Position numbers and translations under genes: made by a program. A stretch of 64,000 nt of DNA from Deuterostichococcus epilithicus (lineage: Eukaryota; Chlorophyta; Trebouxiophyceae; Prasiolales; Stichococcaceae). Where the stretch lies: positions 1,352,501 to 1,416,500 of the forward strand of contig JAVTLE010000005.1 in assembly GCA_033439295.1 (NCBI GenBank), in the 5' to 3' direction. Below, piece after piece: positions 28,942 through 42,502 of this stretch. Position 1 is the first letter of the stretch, and each line of letters opens with the position of its first letter. Under the pieces are notes generated by a model. It searched no databases, was not told where the DNA came from, and saw nothing but the letters and a program-made list of their open reading frames with translations.

Positions 28942-31416
28942 ATGGCGACAAACAGCACAGCAGGCCCTTCTAGGGGCCCACTTGGCGCACTGGATTCGCA
29001 ACCATGGGTGGAGAAGTACAGGCCAAAGACGCTTGACGATGTGGCCGCGCACAAGGACATCATAGACACAAGTGAGATGCTGACGCACATCTATTGCTGG
29101 CGGTGGCGGACAGATTCAAGCGCAGAGCAATGCTCAGCAACAGTTTACAAGGGGGCGTGCTGGAATAGTTTCGTTTTCAGATCGGCGCAACTGTGTTTTT
29201 GGTCCACACAGCACATAGCAAGGTCCCATCACAGCCTTTTACTGCACCCTTTCACGCCGAGACACCCTGCGCCCTGCAGTCAAGCGGCTGGTGGGCGAGA
29301 ACAAGCTGCCGCACCTGCTGTTCTACGGGCCCCCGGGCACCGGCAAGACGTCCACCATCCTGGCGGTGGCGCGCCAGATCTATGGCAACTCTTTCAGCAG
29401 CATGGTGCTGGAGCTCAATGCCTCGGATGACCGCGGCATCGGCGTCGTGCGCCAGCAAGTGCAGGACTTTGCCTCCTCGCGCACCCTCTTCGGGTGAGAG
29501 TGTGTCTGTTGAGCAGGACTTTGCCCGTTCGCACACGTCTACCGGTGGGGCGGTCTGCCGAGGGGTCATCTGAGGCTCGGGTGTCATGTGTCAGAATGGT
29601 TGAGCGTGGCAGCAGCGGCAGCAGCTCTGTGGCTGGTTCCGGCATGTACCCATCTTGCCTCTGCTTGCATGGTGCAGGCATGCGTCTTGCTGACCGTATT
29701 CCAGAACTGCATTGCTCAGTAGGATGCGCCTCACGCTGCTGTGCCGCCTTGCCGCCGCAGGACGCAGTTCAAGCTCGTCATTCTCGACGAGTGCGATGCG
29801 ATGACGAAAGACGCGCAGTTCGCTCTTCGACGAGGTGAGTGCATCTGCGCAGCTGCCTGCATTTGACTGTGCCGTCGGTGCACAACGCGCTAATCTTGGA
29901 TCTGTCGATGTTATGGCAGAAGCCCACAGCACCATAACAGGAGCCGACACCGCACTGCCTTAAAACCAAACTTAAACTTGAAACCTTTCATCTTTTGCAG
30001 TGATTGAGAAGTACACGAAGAGCACGCGCTTCTGCCTGATCTGCAACTACGTCAGCAAGATCATCCCGGCGCTGCAGTCGCGGTGCACGCGCTTCCGCTT
30101 CCCGCCCCTGGCGGAGGCCAATGTACGCGAGCGGCTGCAGCACGTCGCCGATTGCGAAAAGTGGGTTTTCCGCTGTGCAGCCCCCAGAGACGCGCGCGCC
30201 ATGCACTCTCAAGCCGTGCTGCTGTTCGGCAATGCAGCTGCTGGTGTTCCCTCTCATGGTGACTGAGGCGGACCCCCATCTGACGTAGCTGGTGATGACA
30301 TGGATGACAAGGTGCCGGGCCACCGACTGATGTTGAAATTTCTCTCGGACAGGCTGAAGCTAGGAGATGCGGGCATGCAGGCGCTGATCACGCTGGGCGC
30401 AGGAGACATGCGGCGGACTCTAAACATCTTCCAGGTACGCTCCAAACACAGTTCCTGTCACTGGGCGTCGCAGGAGGATGCTTGCGGGCGGCCAGCGACA
30501 CAAGCCACTCACAAGCCTCTACGGAGGTTCCCTGCTGGCACAGCGCTGTGCGCCAACGTCCGGCAGATGGGCGGTCGTGCCTGAGGCGGCACCTTGCTGA
30601 CGCGCAGGCAACGTCGATGTCGTCAGACGACATCAGTGAGGAGGCAGTATACCTGTGCACCGGCAACCCGTTGCCAAAGGACATCGAGCAGGTTGCGCAC
30701 TGGCTGCTGAACGAGCCGTTCGCAGGCGCCTTCGAAAGTGAGCGCTCCCCACTCCACAGCGGTCTCCGGCAAGGCGAACTCGCGTGGCGGCCCTGGCCGC
30801 CGGCCTGACGTCATGTGCTGCAGCGACACGCTCGCCGCATGTCGCAAACATCATACTGCCTGGCACCACCCTACCTTGATCTGCCTTGCTCTCAAGACGC
30901 ACTCTCCTCTGGCAGCCTGCCTGGATTCATCAGGCCTCCTCGTGCCGGCCTGCGCAGAGGTCAGCCAGATGTCCATCATGAAGGGGCTCGCGCTCGTGGA
31001 CATCATCCAGCAGCTGCACACGTGCGTCTGTTACCCCACCAGCCATGCCAAGCTACGCTTCACTTCGCATGCGCCCTGATTGTGCAGACTTCCAGTCGCT
31101 CTGGCGCTTCCTGCCGAATAAGCTCCTGCATGTGGCTGCTGCTCCCTTGCACTCGGTGCCCTGATGCGCCGCCTCGAGAACAGGTGACCAGCCGGTGTGC
31201 CGCCGTCATGACGCTGACCCCGGCCGGCTGTCCGTTGTCCGTTGCAGGTGGGTGTTCAGGCTCAGCATGCCGCCACAGGCGCGCGTGGACCTGGTCGACA
31301 GGCTGGCCGGCATAGAGTACAACCTGGCCTTTGGCACCTCCGAGCGGCTGCAGCTGGGCGCCGTGGTTGCCGCCTTTGACGACACTAAGCGCACCATCGT
31401 GGCGGCGGCAGCATGA
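28942..31416 (+). CDS. RFC5: Replication factor C small subunit (animal RFC5 / plant RFC3 type)
   Basis: AAA+ clamp-loader subunit that helps open and load PCNA at primer ends. Start ATG 28942 (MATNSTAGPS, then PWVEKYRPKTLDDVAAHKDI). Exon 2, from about 29281, has the Walker A GPPGTGKTS and LELNASDDRGIGVVRQQVQD. Exon 3 (about 29761-29835) has Walker B LVILDECDAMTKDAQFALRR. Exon 4 (about 30000-30160) has sensor-1 CLICNYVSKIIPA and the arginine-finger SRC in ALQSRCTRFRF. Later exons give LKLGDAGMQALITLGAGDMR, EAVYLCTGNPLPKDIEQVAH, MSIMKGLALVDIIQQLHT and the C-terminal collar from WVFRLSMPP to a stop at 31414-31416. Domain order and length of about 345 residues are normal. Walker B reads DECD where family members usually have DEAD. 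Confidence 0.95.
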
Positions 31417-31911
31417 TCCTGCAGAGTGGCCTGATGAGTAGCTTGATGACTACCGAGGGCGGTGGCCACAGCGTTCATGATGCCTCTGCCTCAAGAGTGC
31501 GTCTTGCTTGGGTGTCCTGAGCACGGTTCAATTCGGTAGCCTGCAAGGCGCATCGCACAGAGACCGTCACAATTCACTCATTTCACCATGTGTGCCGGTG
31601 GGTCGCCTGTTTAGGCACGCGTAAACCACAGCTGATTGCCTGTGCCAGTGGAAGCAAAACGACGCCGGGACGTTGGTCAGCCACCAAATTATCCGCCTGG
31701 ATTGGTAACCCTTGGGTAACCCCTCGGATCTGCTTCGCAGCGAGAGGGCAGATTGCCAACAATCGCCCTCTGCGACATGCTCCCCACCGCGCCGCATCTC
31801 CTCGTGCGCTGACTGCCTGCATTAGAGAGCGCGAGCTTGCACACAGCCTGCCGGTGCGATCTGCCGAACACACGAGTCTGAGCAGATCAGTGTGTCGCGC
31901 GCGCAACATAT
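31417..31911. other. Intergenic region between RFC5 and the Rossmann-fold gene
   Basis: About 495 bases with no supportable exon; a TATAT sequence lies at 31909-31913, directly before and overlapping the next start codon. Confidence 0.35.
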
Positions 31912-33604
<1,693 letters not shown>

Positions 33605-34108
33605 CAGTGCAAACCCATTTCGACTTGCACTGCAACCTTGTCGAACTGTCGAATTGACGGCTGCAATTTTGACTTTAGTGCTGCGTAAGTAGTCGCAAAA
33701 GATTTATCCGCTGACATGAGCAATTGGTTGCCTGTGTCAGATTGGTTATGAGCAACAAGTGGTTGAGGTCGTGTGACCCTTGCAATGCGTCGAGTCCAGC
33801 AGATTACAATTCACATCTGCCCATTTTGCATGGAGCACGGCCAGATCAGTTATTGTACAGGTCAATTGATACATACAGAAGGGTACTGCCTGGCGCAGCA
33901 AAGCACACGGCAAGGAGGTCGACACCAAAATCACGCCGCTGAACAAACCTCATCAACAACATAGTTTTGGTAATTGGCTGCCCAGCTCTAAGGCAGGCAG
34001 AGCACCTGCTTTGTCTCTGGCAATGCAGCGTCAGCCGCTTGATGAACAGCACCAGCGCCAGCCGAGCGCTGGGCAGCTTGTTTGTTTGTATGGAAAGGGC
34101 AATCGTCG
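33605..34108. other. Convergent intergenic region
   Basis: About 500 bases between the stop codons of the Rossmann gene (+) and the RING gene (-). A minus-strand TGTAA at 33804-33808 could be the poly(A) signal of the RING gene. Nothing else is recognisable. Confidence 0.35.
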
Positions 34109-35450
34109 TCAGAGGAGCTCCTGCAGGGAAAAGGTTGCCGCCGGTTGCTGCAATTGCGACTACTATGTGCCGAGACAGTCAGATCTGGGCCACACCTGGG
34201 CGAATAGCAAGGATTGGAGAGATTGGATACCTCGAATTCCATCTTGCGTGCGCAGACGGGGCATGTCTTGCTGCGCTCCAGCCACTCGAAGATGCAGGCC
34301 AGGTGGTAGCGGTGATGGCACTTCGTCTCAATCGCCGGATTTTCTGTGTCAAGCACATAGCACAGTGGTCACTACTTTGAACCGTTGCCTGCCGATATGA
34401 AACACCCGCGATTACTGTGTGACGTGGCAGGGTCCATGGTCCGCGATACGTCCAGCTGTCACGTTCAATGCAGAAGAACTGCTCAGGGAGCTGACGCAGG
34501 CTGTCCGTGTCCGAGCAGCTCCTCCAGGCGATGAGCAATGCAGCCCGCATTCTGTGTGCACGCTGCATGCCGGCGAAGCTCACCGTCTGTGTAGCTCTCA
34601 AGGCAGGTCGGGCAAACGTCCTCGTCGCTGCTGCCCAGTTCCAAGCCTGCAACATGAGCAGCAGCACTGAGCCTTTCTGATGCAGCATTCCACTGTCTGA
34701 CCCTGCCATGCGGCTCCGGGCAGCACGAGCACCAGTTCAGGCATGCGGCACAACAACCTCAAGGCTCACCCTCTTTGTACTTCAGAATGCCCTTCCGGAA
34801 GCCCTGGAGCTCCTGCTCGCTGCCGCCTGTTACACGTGCAACACTTCAATGCGGCATGTGCCTTTACCTGCGCTCGACTGCACCCAGGCAACAGCTCACA
34901 CCAGCATGCGCAAACACTGTGGCGAGACCACCTGCAGGTCCAGAGCTCTCGCTTCCCTGCAGTGCAAGGATTCGCGCATCAGCGGGCACCACAAGGGCAT
35001 TGGCAAATGTCATCGAATCGCAGGCTTGCTTCCAGCGCAGCATGGTACGACCTCGGCGCGGACCTTCAGCAGCGGCTGGCCCTCGTTCTGCTGGCTCCTG
35101 CTCGGCCCCGACGGCTCAGCATCTGCGGAATGCCTGCTGTTGCTGCTGCCGCTGCTGGGGGTCGGAGCAGTATACTCCTGTGCCTCCACGCCCTGTGACC
35201 TTGTCCTGCAGGCGAGTCAAGGTTTGAGGCGAACGTTTGACGGTCCACGGGCGCGGCAGTCGCATGCTAGGCGTGCCAACTCACAGTTCGACATATCTAC
35301 AGCCCTGTTGACGCCTTGGCACCTCGCTGGGCGGGGTCCAAGGCAGAGTAGGTAGCGCAGTAGGAGTGTGCAGCAGCCGATGGTCTCCGCCACGATGTTG
35401 CACGGCTCCTCATCCGATTGCGTGTCCGATTCCGAAAACTGCGTGAACAT
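34109..35450 (-). CDS. RING-H2 zinc-finger protein, probable E3 ubiquitin ligase (At3g02290-like)
   Basis: The RING-H2 finger is split over two exons. The first (about 34635-34575) reads LELGSSDEDVCPTCLESYTD. The second (about 34350-34210) reads ENPAIETKCHHRYHLACIFE, then WLERSKTCPVCARKMEFE, giving C-x2-C ... C-x-H-x2-H ... C-x2-C. A small last exon with a good acceptor adds ELL and a TGA at 34111-34109. Upstream exons give FRKGILKYKE (about 34785-34810) and EGQPLLKVRAE (about 35055-35095). The N-terminal exon starts at ATG 35450 (MFTQFSESDTQSDEEPCNIV, then a hydrophobic LLLRYLLCL). The RING at the C terminus and the KGILKYKE segment resemble the plant group around At3g02290. A role in E2 binding and substrate ubiquitination is inferred from the finger only. 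The start and the middle exon edges are tentative. Confidence 0.78.
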
Positions 35451-35979
35451 GGCCGCCGAGAGTCCGGGCCTTCCCGCAAGCCCTCACTGCAGATTCAGAA
35501 CCAATGGATCGGTGTTGGCCAGGCCCAACAAGCGAGCGCAGCAGGTAGCAAACGGCCCCAGAGCTACACAGTGAGTGGATGTGTCGCGTTTGCAAGAGTG
35601 AGTCGTGCTGCAAGGCCTGGGATCAGCTTTTGCTTCGGCACGTGAGCCGAGTCAGCATCAACGAGCAAGAGATGAGCGGCCATTTGTCACTTTTGTGACG
35701 ACTACGGAGCTGCTCTGTGATGTTGCAGACACACCTGATTGCAAAGGGCACCGGCAGATGCAGCTTGGCCTAATAAAGACTTTCTGACTCATCAACAGCG
35801 ATCAACTGTGCCCGTGGATCATTGCTGTATATCTTGAAGAACGCTGCGTTAGAATATATTCCACCTCGTGTATCGTGAGCTGGTTGTGACGGAGACAACA
35901 CATCAGGTTTGGAAGCACGCGGCAATGTGGTGATGGCGCGGCACAGACAACCGCTCATTGGGGCAGGGCTTATCGCAGC
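35451..35979. other. Divergent promoter region between RING-H2 gene and mitochondrial carrier
   Basis: About 530 bases between two outward-facing start codons; no exon or repeat stands out. Confidence 0.4.
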
Positions 35980-38256
35980 ATGCGCAACAACAAGGACATG
36001 TCTACATTCGCACTTGATTTTGCCGTCAGCGGTGTCAGCGTGGGCACGGCGACGGTCTGCACAAACCCTGTAGGTATGTGTGCACCGCTGTTGGCCAGAA
36101 GCGCCATCATGATGGCGTCATGATGGCGTCACACCTGAAGTGCTTCAAGACAAATCCTCATGACGCCAGGCGTCATTCAGCAACAGAGATTTGGGCTGGT
36201 GCAGATGTGGTTAAAGTCCGGTTGCAGCTGCAACAGCTGCGGCTGCCGGATGGGCTGCGGCCGGACGGCATGGTGAGTCAGCCACCTGGCAACACCCCCA
36301 CATGCATCACGGTCCGCCATGGGCAGCCGGAAAGGCGTTCAACGCTCGGCGGCCCAGCAGTCATGTACCCCAGCGAGGTCTGCGTCCCACCCTGAACACC
36401 TCCGGCTTGTCACCTCCGCAGTGGAGAACGGGCGTCAAGATCGTGAAGCGCGAGGTACTGTGCAGGCCAGCGGTGCACTGCTTGCTTTCACATGCATGTC
36501 CTCAAGACTGATGCGAGGATCGAAGAGCCCTGACGCCCCTGCAGGGCGTGCACGTGCTCTGGAGTGGCTGGCAGGCGTCAGTCGCAAGGAGCTTCTTCTA
36601 TGGGGGTGCGCGGCACAGGAAGGACCTGCAGCCTTTGCTTCGTCTTGACAATTTGCTCGCGATGCTCACGACCTGCCAGACTCCATCCGTGAACAGCTAG
36701 ACCTGGATCACAGCACGCCGCAGCCATGCCGCTCCTCAAACATCAGCAGCAAGCGTGGCTCGTTCGAGCGCAGGGGCGCGCCTGGGGTTCTACGAGCCGA
36801 TCAAGCGGCTGCTGGGCGCGGACGTCAATCCAGGCCTCCTAAAGAACGTGGTGGCAGGCAGCGCCAGCGGCGGGCTGGCTGCCGTGATCTGCAACCCCAC
36901 AGAGCTCGTGAAGGTGCACCACGCTGCAGCCATTGTCCCAATGCATGGCATCACGTTGACGACAGCTGCAGCGGGCTGTCGGGACGCTCTTCTGATACAG
37001 CACAGCCAGATAGTTACGGAATTGTGGAAGAATGCCGTAGGTATGGACGCCAGGTATTGTGTGAGGGGATGGTCCAACCACTTTGCAGGTGCGGCTGCAG
37101 TCGAAGGATAACCGACAGAAGGGGCCGGTCACCGTCATCCGCGAGGTGGTTGGCGCGCACGGCTGGCGTGGCCTGTGGCGGGGCACCGTCCCAGCGGCGG
37201 TGGGTACCGCACTTGCACTGGTTTACACGGAGAACGTGACCGTGATAGAGCTGTGGTCACGCATCCGTCCGCCTGCACAGCAGTAACCCAATGGCCACCG
37301 AAGCTCTCATGCCATCCAGCCGCAGCTGCGGCATCACGTCGCTGCCCGCTGCCGCAGACGCGGGCGTCTGTCCTGACGGCCAGCCAGCTGGCGAGCTACA
37401 ATGAGATCAAGTCTAGCACTAGGCGTCTTACAGGCTGGGGCGATGGCCTTGCGCTGCACCTGAGCAGCAGCATGGTCGCCGGCCTGATCTCCACCACGGC
37501 GACATCGCCAGGTGGGGCCGCCATCCTGCTGTGCCCAGCAGCGCTTGTGCAGGCATCACTGCAATGTCAGGCGTTTTGTTGACCTCTGATCTAATTTGAA
37601 ATGCATCGCCCTCCAGCTGGTGCATTGGCGTTTGACATGCATCTGGATATGGCACACATGCAGATGCACTACCTGATGATTTTGTGTCTGCCGCCCCCCG
37701 CAGTTGACGTCGTCAAGTCCGTCATGTTCACCAGTGCGTCCCGGCCTCCTTCCATGCCTGCACCACTGCATCGCCGCTGCCCGCCTGCGCGACCCTCGCC
37801 TATTCCGGCTCTGTTCTGCATCTGCGTCAACCCAGAACGTCATCCAGGCCTCATGCCTTCTCTTGCAGGCGGCGACAGGTTCACCGGGCCGGTGCACTGC
37901 CTGACAGACCTGGTCAAGCGGGAGGGCGTCCGCGGGCTGTTCAAGGGCTGGCTGCCGAACTACGTCCGCCTGGGGCCGCAGACCTCCATCACGCTCGTCA
38001 TGGTGCGCCGTGCCAAGGATGACACCCCATCAAGAATGCCACGGACCGTGCGCAAGCTGCATCGCATGCCTGCGATTGTACTGCAGCGTACGCTGGAGTA
38101 GTGTTACTGCATGATTCCGATGCGCTCGCGTTCGCGGAGTGCCTGCGACGACTTTGCTCAAGGACTGTCGCTGTCATATCTGCCAGCTGAGGGTAATACT
38201 GGTGATGTGCGCAGGTGGAAAAGCTGCGGCAAGTGACCAATCTTGAGGCACTGTGA
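35980..38256 (+). CDS. Mitochondrial carrier family protein (UCP/dicarboxylate-carrier type)
   Basis: Inner-membrane solute carrier with the three-fold repeat. Start ATG 35980 (MRNNKDMSTFALDFAVSGVS). Signature 1 is NPVDVVKVRLQLQQ, split by an intron ending near 36202. Then come WRTGVKIVKRE, GVHVLWSGWQASVAR and ARLGFYEPIKRLLG. Signature 2 is NPTELVK, continuing in the next exon as VRLQSKDNRQKGPVTVIREV then GWRGLWRGTVPAA. The third repeat has LASYNEIKSS, a MVAGLISTTATSP helix, signature 3 PVDVVKSVMFT, FKGWLPNYVRLGPQTSITLV and a last small exon VEKLRQVTNLEAL with TGA at 38254-38256. All three P-x-[DE]-x-x-K motifs are kept. The RLGFYEPIK segment favours the uncoupling protein/dicarboxylate branch, but the substrate is not certain. 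Confidence 0.9.
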
Positions 38257-38576
38257 TACTGCAGACGAATTTGTTAGCCGATCTAGATCCACCCGCTTGA
38301 CACTGTCTCGAAACCCAGCCACAGTTCAGCAACAGTCAGCCTCCCAGCAGCTCGCAAGCTGCTGAAGATGGATGCCTTAGGTCTTCGACTAGGAGTGGGT
38401 ATTGACGAGGTACATGCAGCATCACCGGATTGGGACTTGGCGCTCAAAGGATAGCGTTCAAGATTGGGCAGCTCTGGCAATGTGCGCAGAGGAAAGATGA
38501 CGCATCTGAAGGCACGATTGAGATGCAAATGAATAAAACACGCACACCATCGAATGCAAAGCAGGGCTGCTGAGCG
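38257..38576. other. Short convergent intergenic region
   Basis: About 320 bases between the carrier stop (+) and the F-box/LRR stop (-), with no feature recognised. Confidence 0.4.
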
Positions 38577-41500
38577 TCAAAGAAACATATGGGTCTCGGC
38601 CGCTGCGCGTGTCAGCAGCTGCACCGTCCGCTCTGGCAGCTTGCTGCAGCTCGGCATCTGCAGCCGTCGAATCTGCTGTGCCGCCCCCTGCACACAGCAG
38701 TCAAATTCCATTGACAGCCTGCTGTGTGCCAGAAGACAGCTGCACTCGTGGCAGTGCATACCTCGGCAGGAATGAACGTCCACATTCGCATGCCTCCTAC
38801 ACCATACACACTTGCGGTCGGCACCGACCTGGTCGACCCAGCGAGCGCCCGCCGCAGCAGGCTGCAGGACGGCGGGCCATGTGAGCCGCTCCAGCTGAGC
38901 ACACTTGTCCAAGTTGAGGGCCGCCATTGCCCGTGCCTGCAGAGCCAACTCCTGTGTGCAAGCAACGAGCCGGGTCGGCAGGGAGTCGCCAAACTGTCAA
39001 GGCTGTTAGCAGGCTGCACTCACGTACATGCAGCACTGGACGCATGGCATGGTGGCATGCACCCGCCTCGGACACCAAACAGGGCATCGGCACCCGACGA
39101 ATTCCCTCTGCCGGGGGATTCGTTCGTTGCAGCGCGCACCCTCAGCTGCCAGCAGTTGGCCGCACACAGCGACGCCAGCACTGGGCTGTCAACGTGCAGC
39201 GATTGCAGCGCCTTGCAGCCGCTGACGTCCAGCGCCGCCAACTTGACGGCAGCATCGAGGTGCAGCGCCGTCCAAGTGGCCAGAGACCTCAGCCGCGCGA
39301 CCCGCAGGCACGGCGACGCCAGCAGCCACTGACACGCTGCGCGGGAGTGTCCGAGCTTGCTCAGCCACCAGAGTCAGCAGCGCTTCCTGCTCGGCTGGCC
39401 TCCACAAATGTCGAGGGTGGCGCTGTTCGGTGTTGCACTCGAACGCGGGCACAGCACCAGTTGTGCGGAACCAAGCCGTACAGCAGGAATGGGCACTGAC
39501 TTTAGTTTGTACGTCTGGACAGACGGACACTGGTCGTACTACGGTACGTCTACAGACGTACTCTAGGATGCAAAGCATGTCTGTCCGTGTTCGTCTGTCC
39601 AGACAGTGCCGCAAGTCGCTGCAGCTTGCGGGCGTGCCAAAGTCAGTCCCATGTTCAGCGATGGAGCGCACACACCTGCGACCGTGAGGCAGTGGCAGCT
39701 GGAGAGGTCCAGCTCCTCCAGCAGGTCGCAGCGGCGGGGGGAGTCGAGCGAGTGCAGGCTCTGGCAGTACCTCAGGCTCAGGCTCCTGCGTGCACCGCGT
39801 CCGAACACTGAGCATTCGGGGCATCCCCGTAGCGGCAGAGTCATCAACCTCATGAGGCTTGGGGTGATCAGGGCTGCGGTGCTGCTGCCTTGACCGTCCG
39901 CACAACAAGGTCTACTACTTCCATGCCACTGTTCGCAGGATGTAATATCGCAGTTTCGACTCAGGCACATGGGCGGATGCAGTGGACGAAAGGCAGCACA
40001 GTCGGCGTGGCCTTGCCTGAGGGAGGCGCAGCTGAGGTGCAGCTCGACCAGCGCAGGGCAGGAATCCATGTTGAGCGCATCCAGCTGACCGGCGGAGACA
40101 TCGGCGACCCTCAGGTTGTTGCAGCCGGACAGGTTGATGTCCCGCAGCGGTGAGGTCTTTGGCAGCTGGATGACCACCCGCGCCAGGCGGCTGCAGCTTG
40201 CCGCGCGCAGCCGCTGCAGCACCCCCTGCAGCATCAATCGAGACTGCAACTGGCGTGGCATCATCCAGTTCGGCCCACTTGCCGTTGAAAGCTGTGCAAT
40301 TAGGCACCGACTGCTAGAGGCCCGGTCACACGCGACCTGCAGGCTGCTCCCAGACACATCTGTATACCTGCAGCACGCTGTGAGGAAAGTCTACTACTGC
40401 ATGATGCTAGTTGCAAGCGAAGAAAGCCACACGTAGCCAGGGGTTAGCGTCGCTCCCACAGAGCACGTGCCCACCCTGGCATTGAGCACGATGCCGGCAG
40501 AGGTCCCCGACTGGTCCAGCGCAGTCAGCGAGCGCGCTGAGGCGCCACTGTGCAGCAGCGCCTGCACGCCCGCATGGCCGATGCCGTGGCACCATGCGAT
40601 GTTGACCTCCTGCAGCCATTCGAAGGCATGGCTGATGGGCTGTTGTTACGGCAGGCCGGGGCGTCTGCCCGATTGCCGATGCCGAGGACCGGCGTGATAT
40701 TTGCCCAGGAGCAAGCATCTGCAGCGATGCCAGGTTGAAGCATGGACAGCAGAGCAAGTTGAATTGACGCTTGCCTCATCTGGGTGCAGAGGTGGAGATC
40801 TGAGCACACGAAACTCATGTCGAAACTCAACGAGGTTATCAGGCACAGGATGGAGCTAGAAGTCGCATCACCTCCAAGCCAGGCCCAGCAGCAGCAAGCG
40901 GTGCATCCTCGCTTGTGCTAGCGAGCGAGAGGCCGTCGACCTCTGGCACCACACTGCCCGCACGGCTGACTGGACCGCCAACACCGGGCTGGGCAGTGTC
41001 TCCTGGCGGCGGCCGGCCCCGCCTGTAGTTTGAGAGCGTCACCGCCGCGGCTTGTGTGAGCTGGGTGCAGCCTTGCAGCATGACGGACCTGCAACATGTG
41101 ACAGCATGGTGGTGGAATAGGTTGCAACCGGGCGCTGCCTTGCCTGCAGGCTGGTTCCTCAGAGTGGCAAACAGTCTGTTTCGCCCACAGACATCTGAAA
41201 ACGCATGAGCCTCCAAGCGGGTTGGTCCACTCGGCAATACAGCAATGGCAAGCACGCTCACTGTGGCAACAGCAACATGTCCACACACAACCAGCTTTAA
41301 GCCTGACGTGCAGTCGTGCAAGCATGACCGCCTCACCGCAGGGCGGGAAAGAGGCTGCATAGCTGCAGCACGTGGATGTCCCGCACGCCGCAGCAGCGGT
41401 ACAGCTCAATCCTCTCGACCGGCGTCCCCTTCGCGCGGGCACTGGCGCCCGCGGCGGCCGCCTGCAGCACCTCGCTCACCCGCTGCTTCGCCGACTGGCC

Positions 41501-42502
41501 CTCGAACATGATGCCATCCGCACACCGCGACAGCTTCAGGGTGCGGGCGCCCGAGAACGCGGCCACCATGGCCTGCACCTCCCCAGAGCTGGACTCTGCA
41601 CCACAGGCGGCATGTGGCCATCGGGCCAGAGTCCCACGAAGCAGTCGAGGAAGCCGCGCCCTCCTGGTGGTGGGGCGCCATTCCCCAGAACCGGCTCGCA
41701 CCTCATAGCGAGCGGATGCCAGCAAGCAGGAGATCGCGCCATTAGAGCGATGCTTCTGGAACAGCTTTCAAGGGCGACAGAACAGCTTCACTGCGTCCGT
41801 CCTTGTCGCAGTCTCACCTGCCGGGAGGTTCAGCACCGTGAACTGAGCGCGCAGCGCACGGACGTGCTCCGCAAACTCCCGGTTGGCGCGCGCCACGCGG
41901 GCCAGGTCCTCCTTCGAGAGGTGCGCAAACACCAGCAGCTTGCACTCGTGGGGGACCGCATCCCACAGCCCCGGCGGCGGCGGCGGCGCGGCGGCGCCCG
42001 CGGNNCAGCCTGCCGCTGTGTCGGCGGCCGCATGGCCTGATCAGCCGGGCAGCCGTGGCAGTCAGCATGGAGTCTCAGCCTGTCCAGAGCACGCGACTGT
42101 TCAAGAAGCAGGTGACTGCGGCTGGGGACACTGAGGGGCAGGGTAAGGGCGTAGCCTGAGCCAGACGTGCAGGCTGCTGACCTTGGGCTGGCGATCCCGG
42201 CGCCGCGCCTGTGCGGGCAGCGTGCTGCGAAGCTTGCTGCAGTGGAGCCTGAGCCCCTGGGTTGCTGCCCGGTCTGGCGCCTCGATGCCAGGTCGGGGGC
42301 ACAGGCTCTGCCTCGATACCTCCAGCTGGCTGTGCTAAAGTGCTCGGCGCGGGCGGACGCGCAAGGAATGTGGTGGTTTTCTTTTGCCTGTTGCGACCTC
42401 CCTTCTGCTTGCCCTTCACCTCTGTGAACAGCCCGTCGTCGCTGTCACTGCCTTCCAGGGCAGCCCTCCGCCTGGCGCCCTTGCCGTGCTGAGGCATGCT
42501 GT
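38577..42502 (-). CDS. F-box / leucine-rich-repeat protein (FBL15-like)
   Basis: Likely substrate receptor of an SCF ubiquitin ligase. The F-box exon (about 41960-41820) reads LWDAVPHECKLLVFAHLSKE then DLARVARANREFAEHVRAL. LRR exons follow leftward: AFSGARTLKLSRCADGIMFE; IELYRCCGVRDIHVLQL; QEVNIAWCHGIGHAGVQALL; PLRDINLSGCNNLRVADVSA with CPALVELHLSCASL; SLSLRYCQSLHSLDSP with LLEELDLSSCHCL; ALDVSGCKALQSLHVDSPVL; ALNLDKCAQLERLTWP; and a last exon RRLQMPSCSKLPERTVQLL, ending at TGA 38579-38577. The cysteine-type repeats (xxLxLxxC) are those of FBXL proteins. An upstream exon from ATG 42502 (MPQHGKGARRRAALEGSDSD) probably encodes the N terminus, but the join crosses the two unknown bases at 42003-42004, so this part is tentative. 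The substrate is unknown. Confidence 0.78.
39492..39610. repeat. Palindrome-rich inverted-repeat insert in an F-box gene intron
   Basis: The ends are GGCACTG (39492-39498) and its complement CAGTGCC (39604-39610). Inside them GTCTGGACAGACG is repeated in inverted orientation (39513-39525 and 39592-39605), and the middle contains a near-perfect palindrome around 39544-39561. The size and terminal inverted repeats resemble a tiny non-autonomous DNA element (MITE-like), but target-site duplication is not clear. Confidence 0.5.
42003..42004. other. Assembly gap (two unknown bases)
   Basis: Two N bases lie in a very GC-rich tract upstream of the F-box exon of the F-box/LRR gene. The true length here may differ, so the reading frame across this point cannot be trusted. 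Confidence 0.95.

Noticed and set aside
36108-36138. 11-base tandem duplication (ATGATGGCGTC twice) in a carrier intron
   Set aside because: Too short and simple to mean more than replication slippage.
42069-42170. Plus-strand start MESQPVQSTRLFKKQ
   Set aside because: Looks like a possible N terminus but has no continuing exon with a recognisable family and lies antisense to the F-box gene's 5' part.
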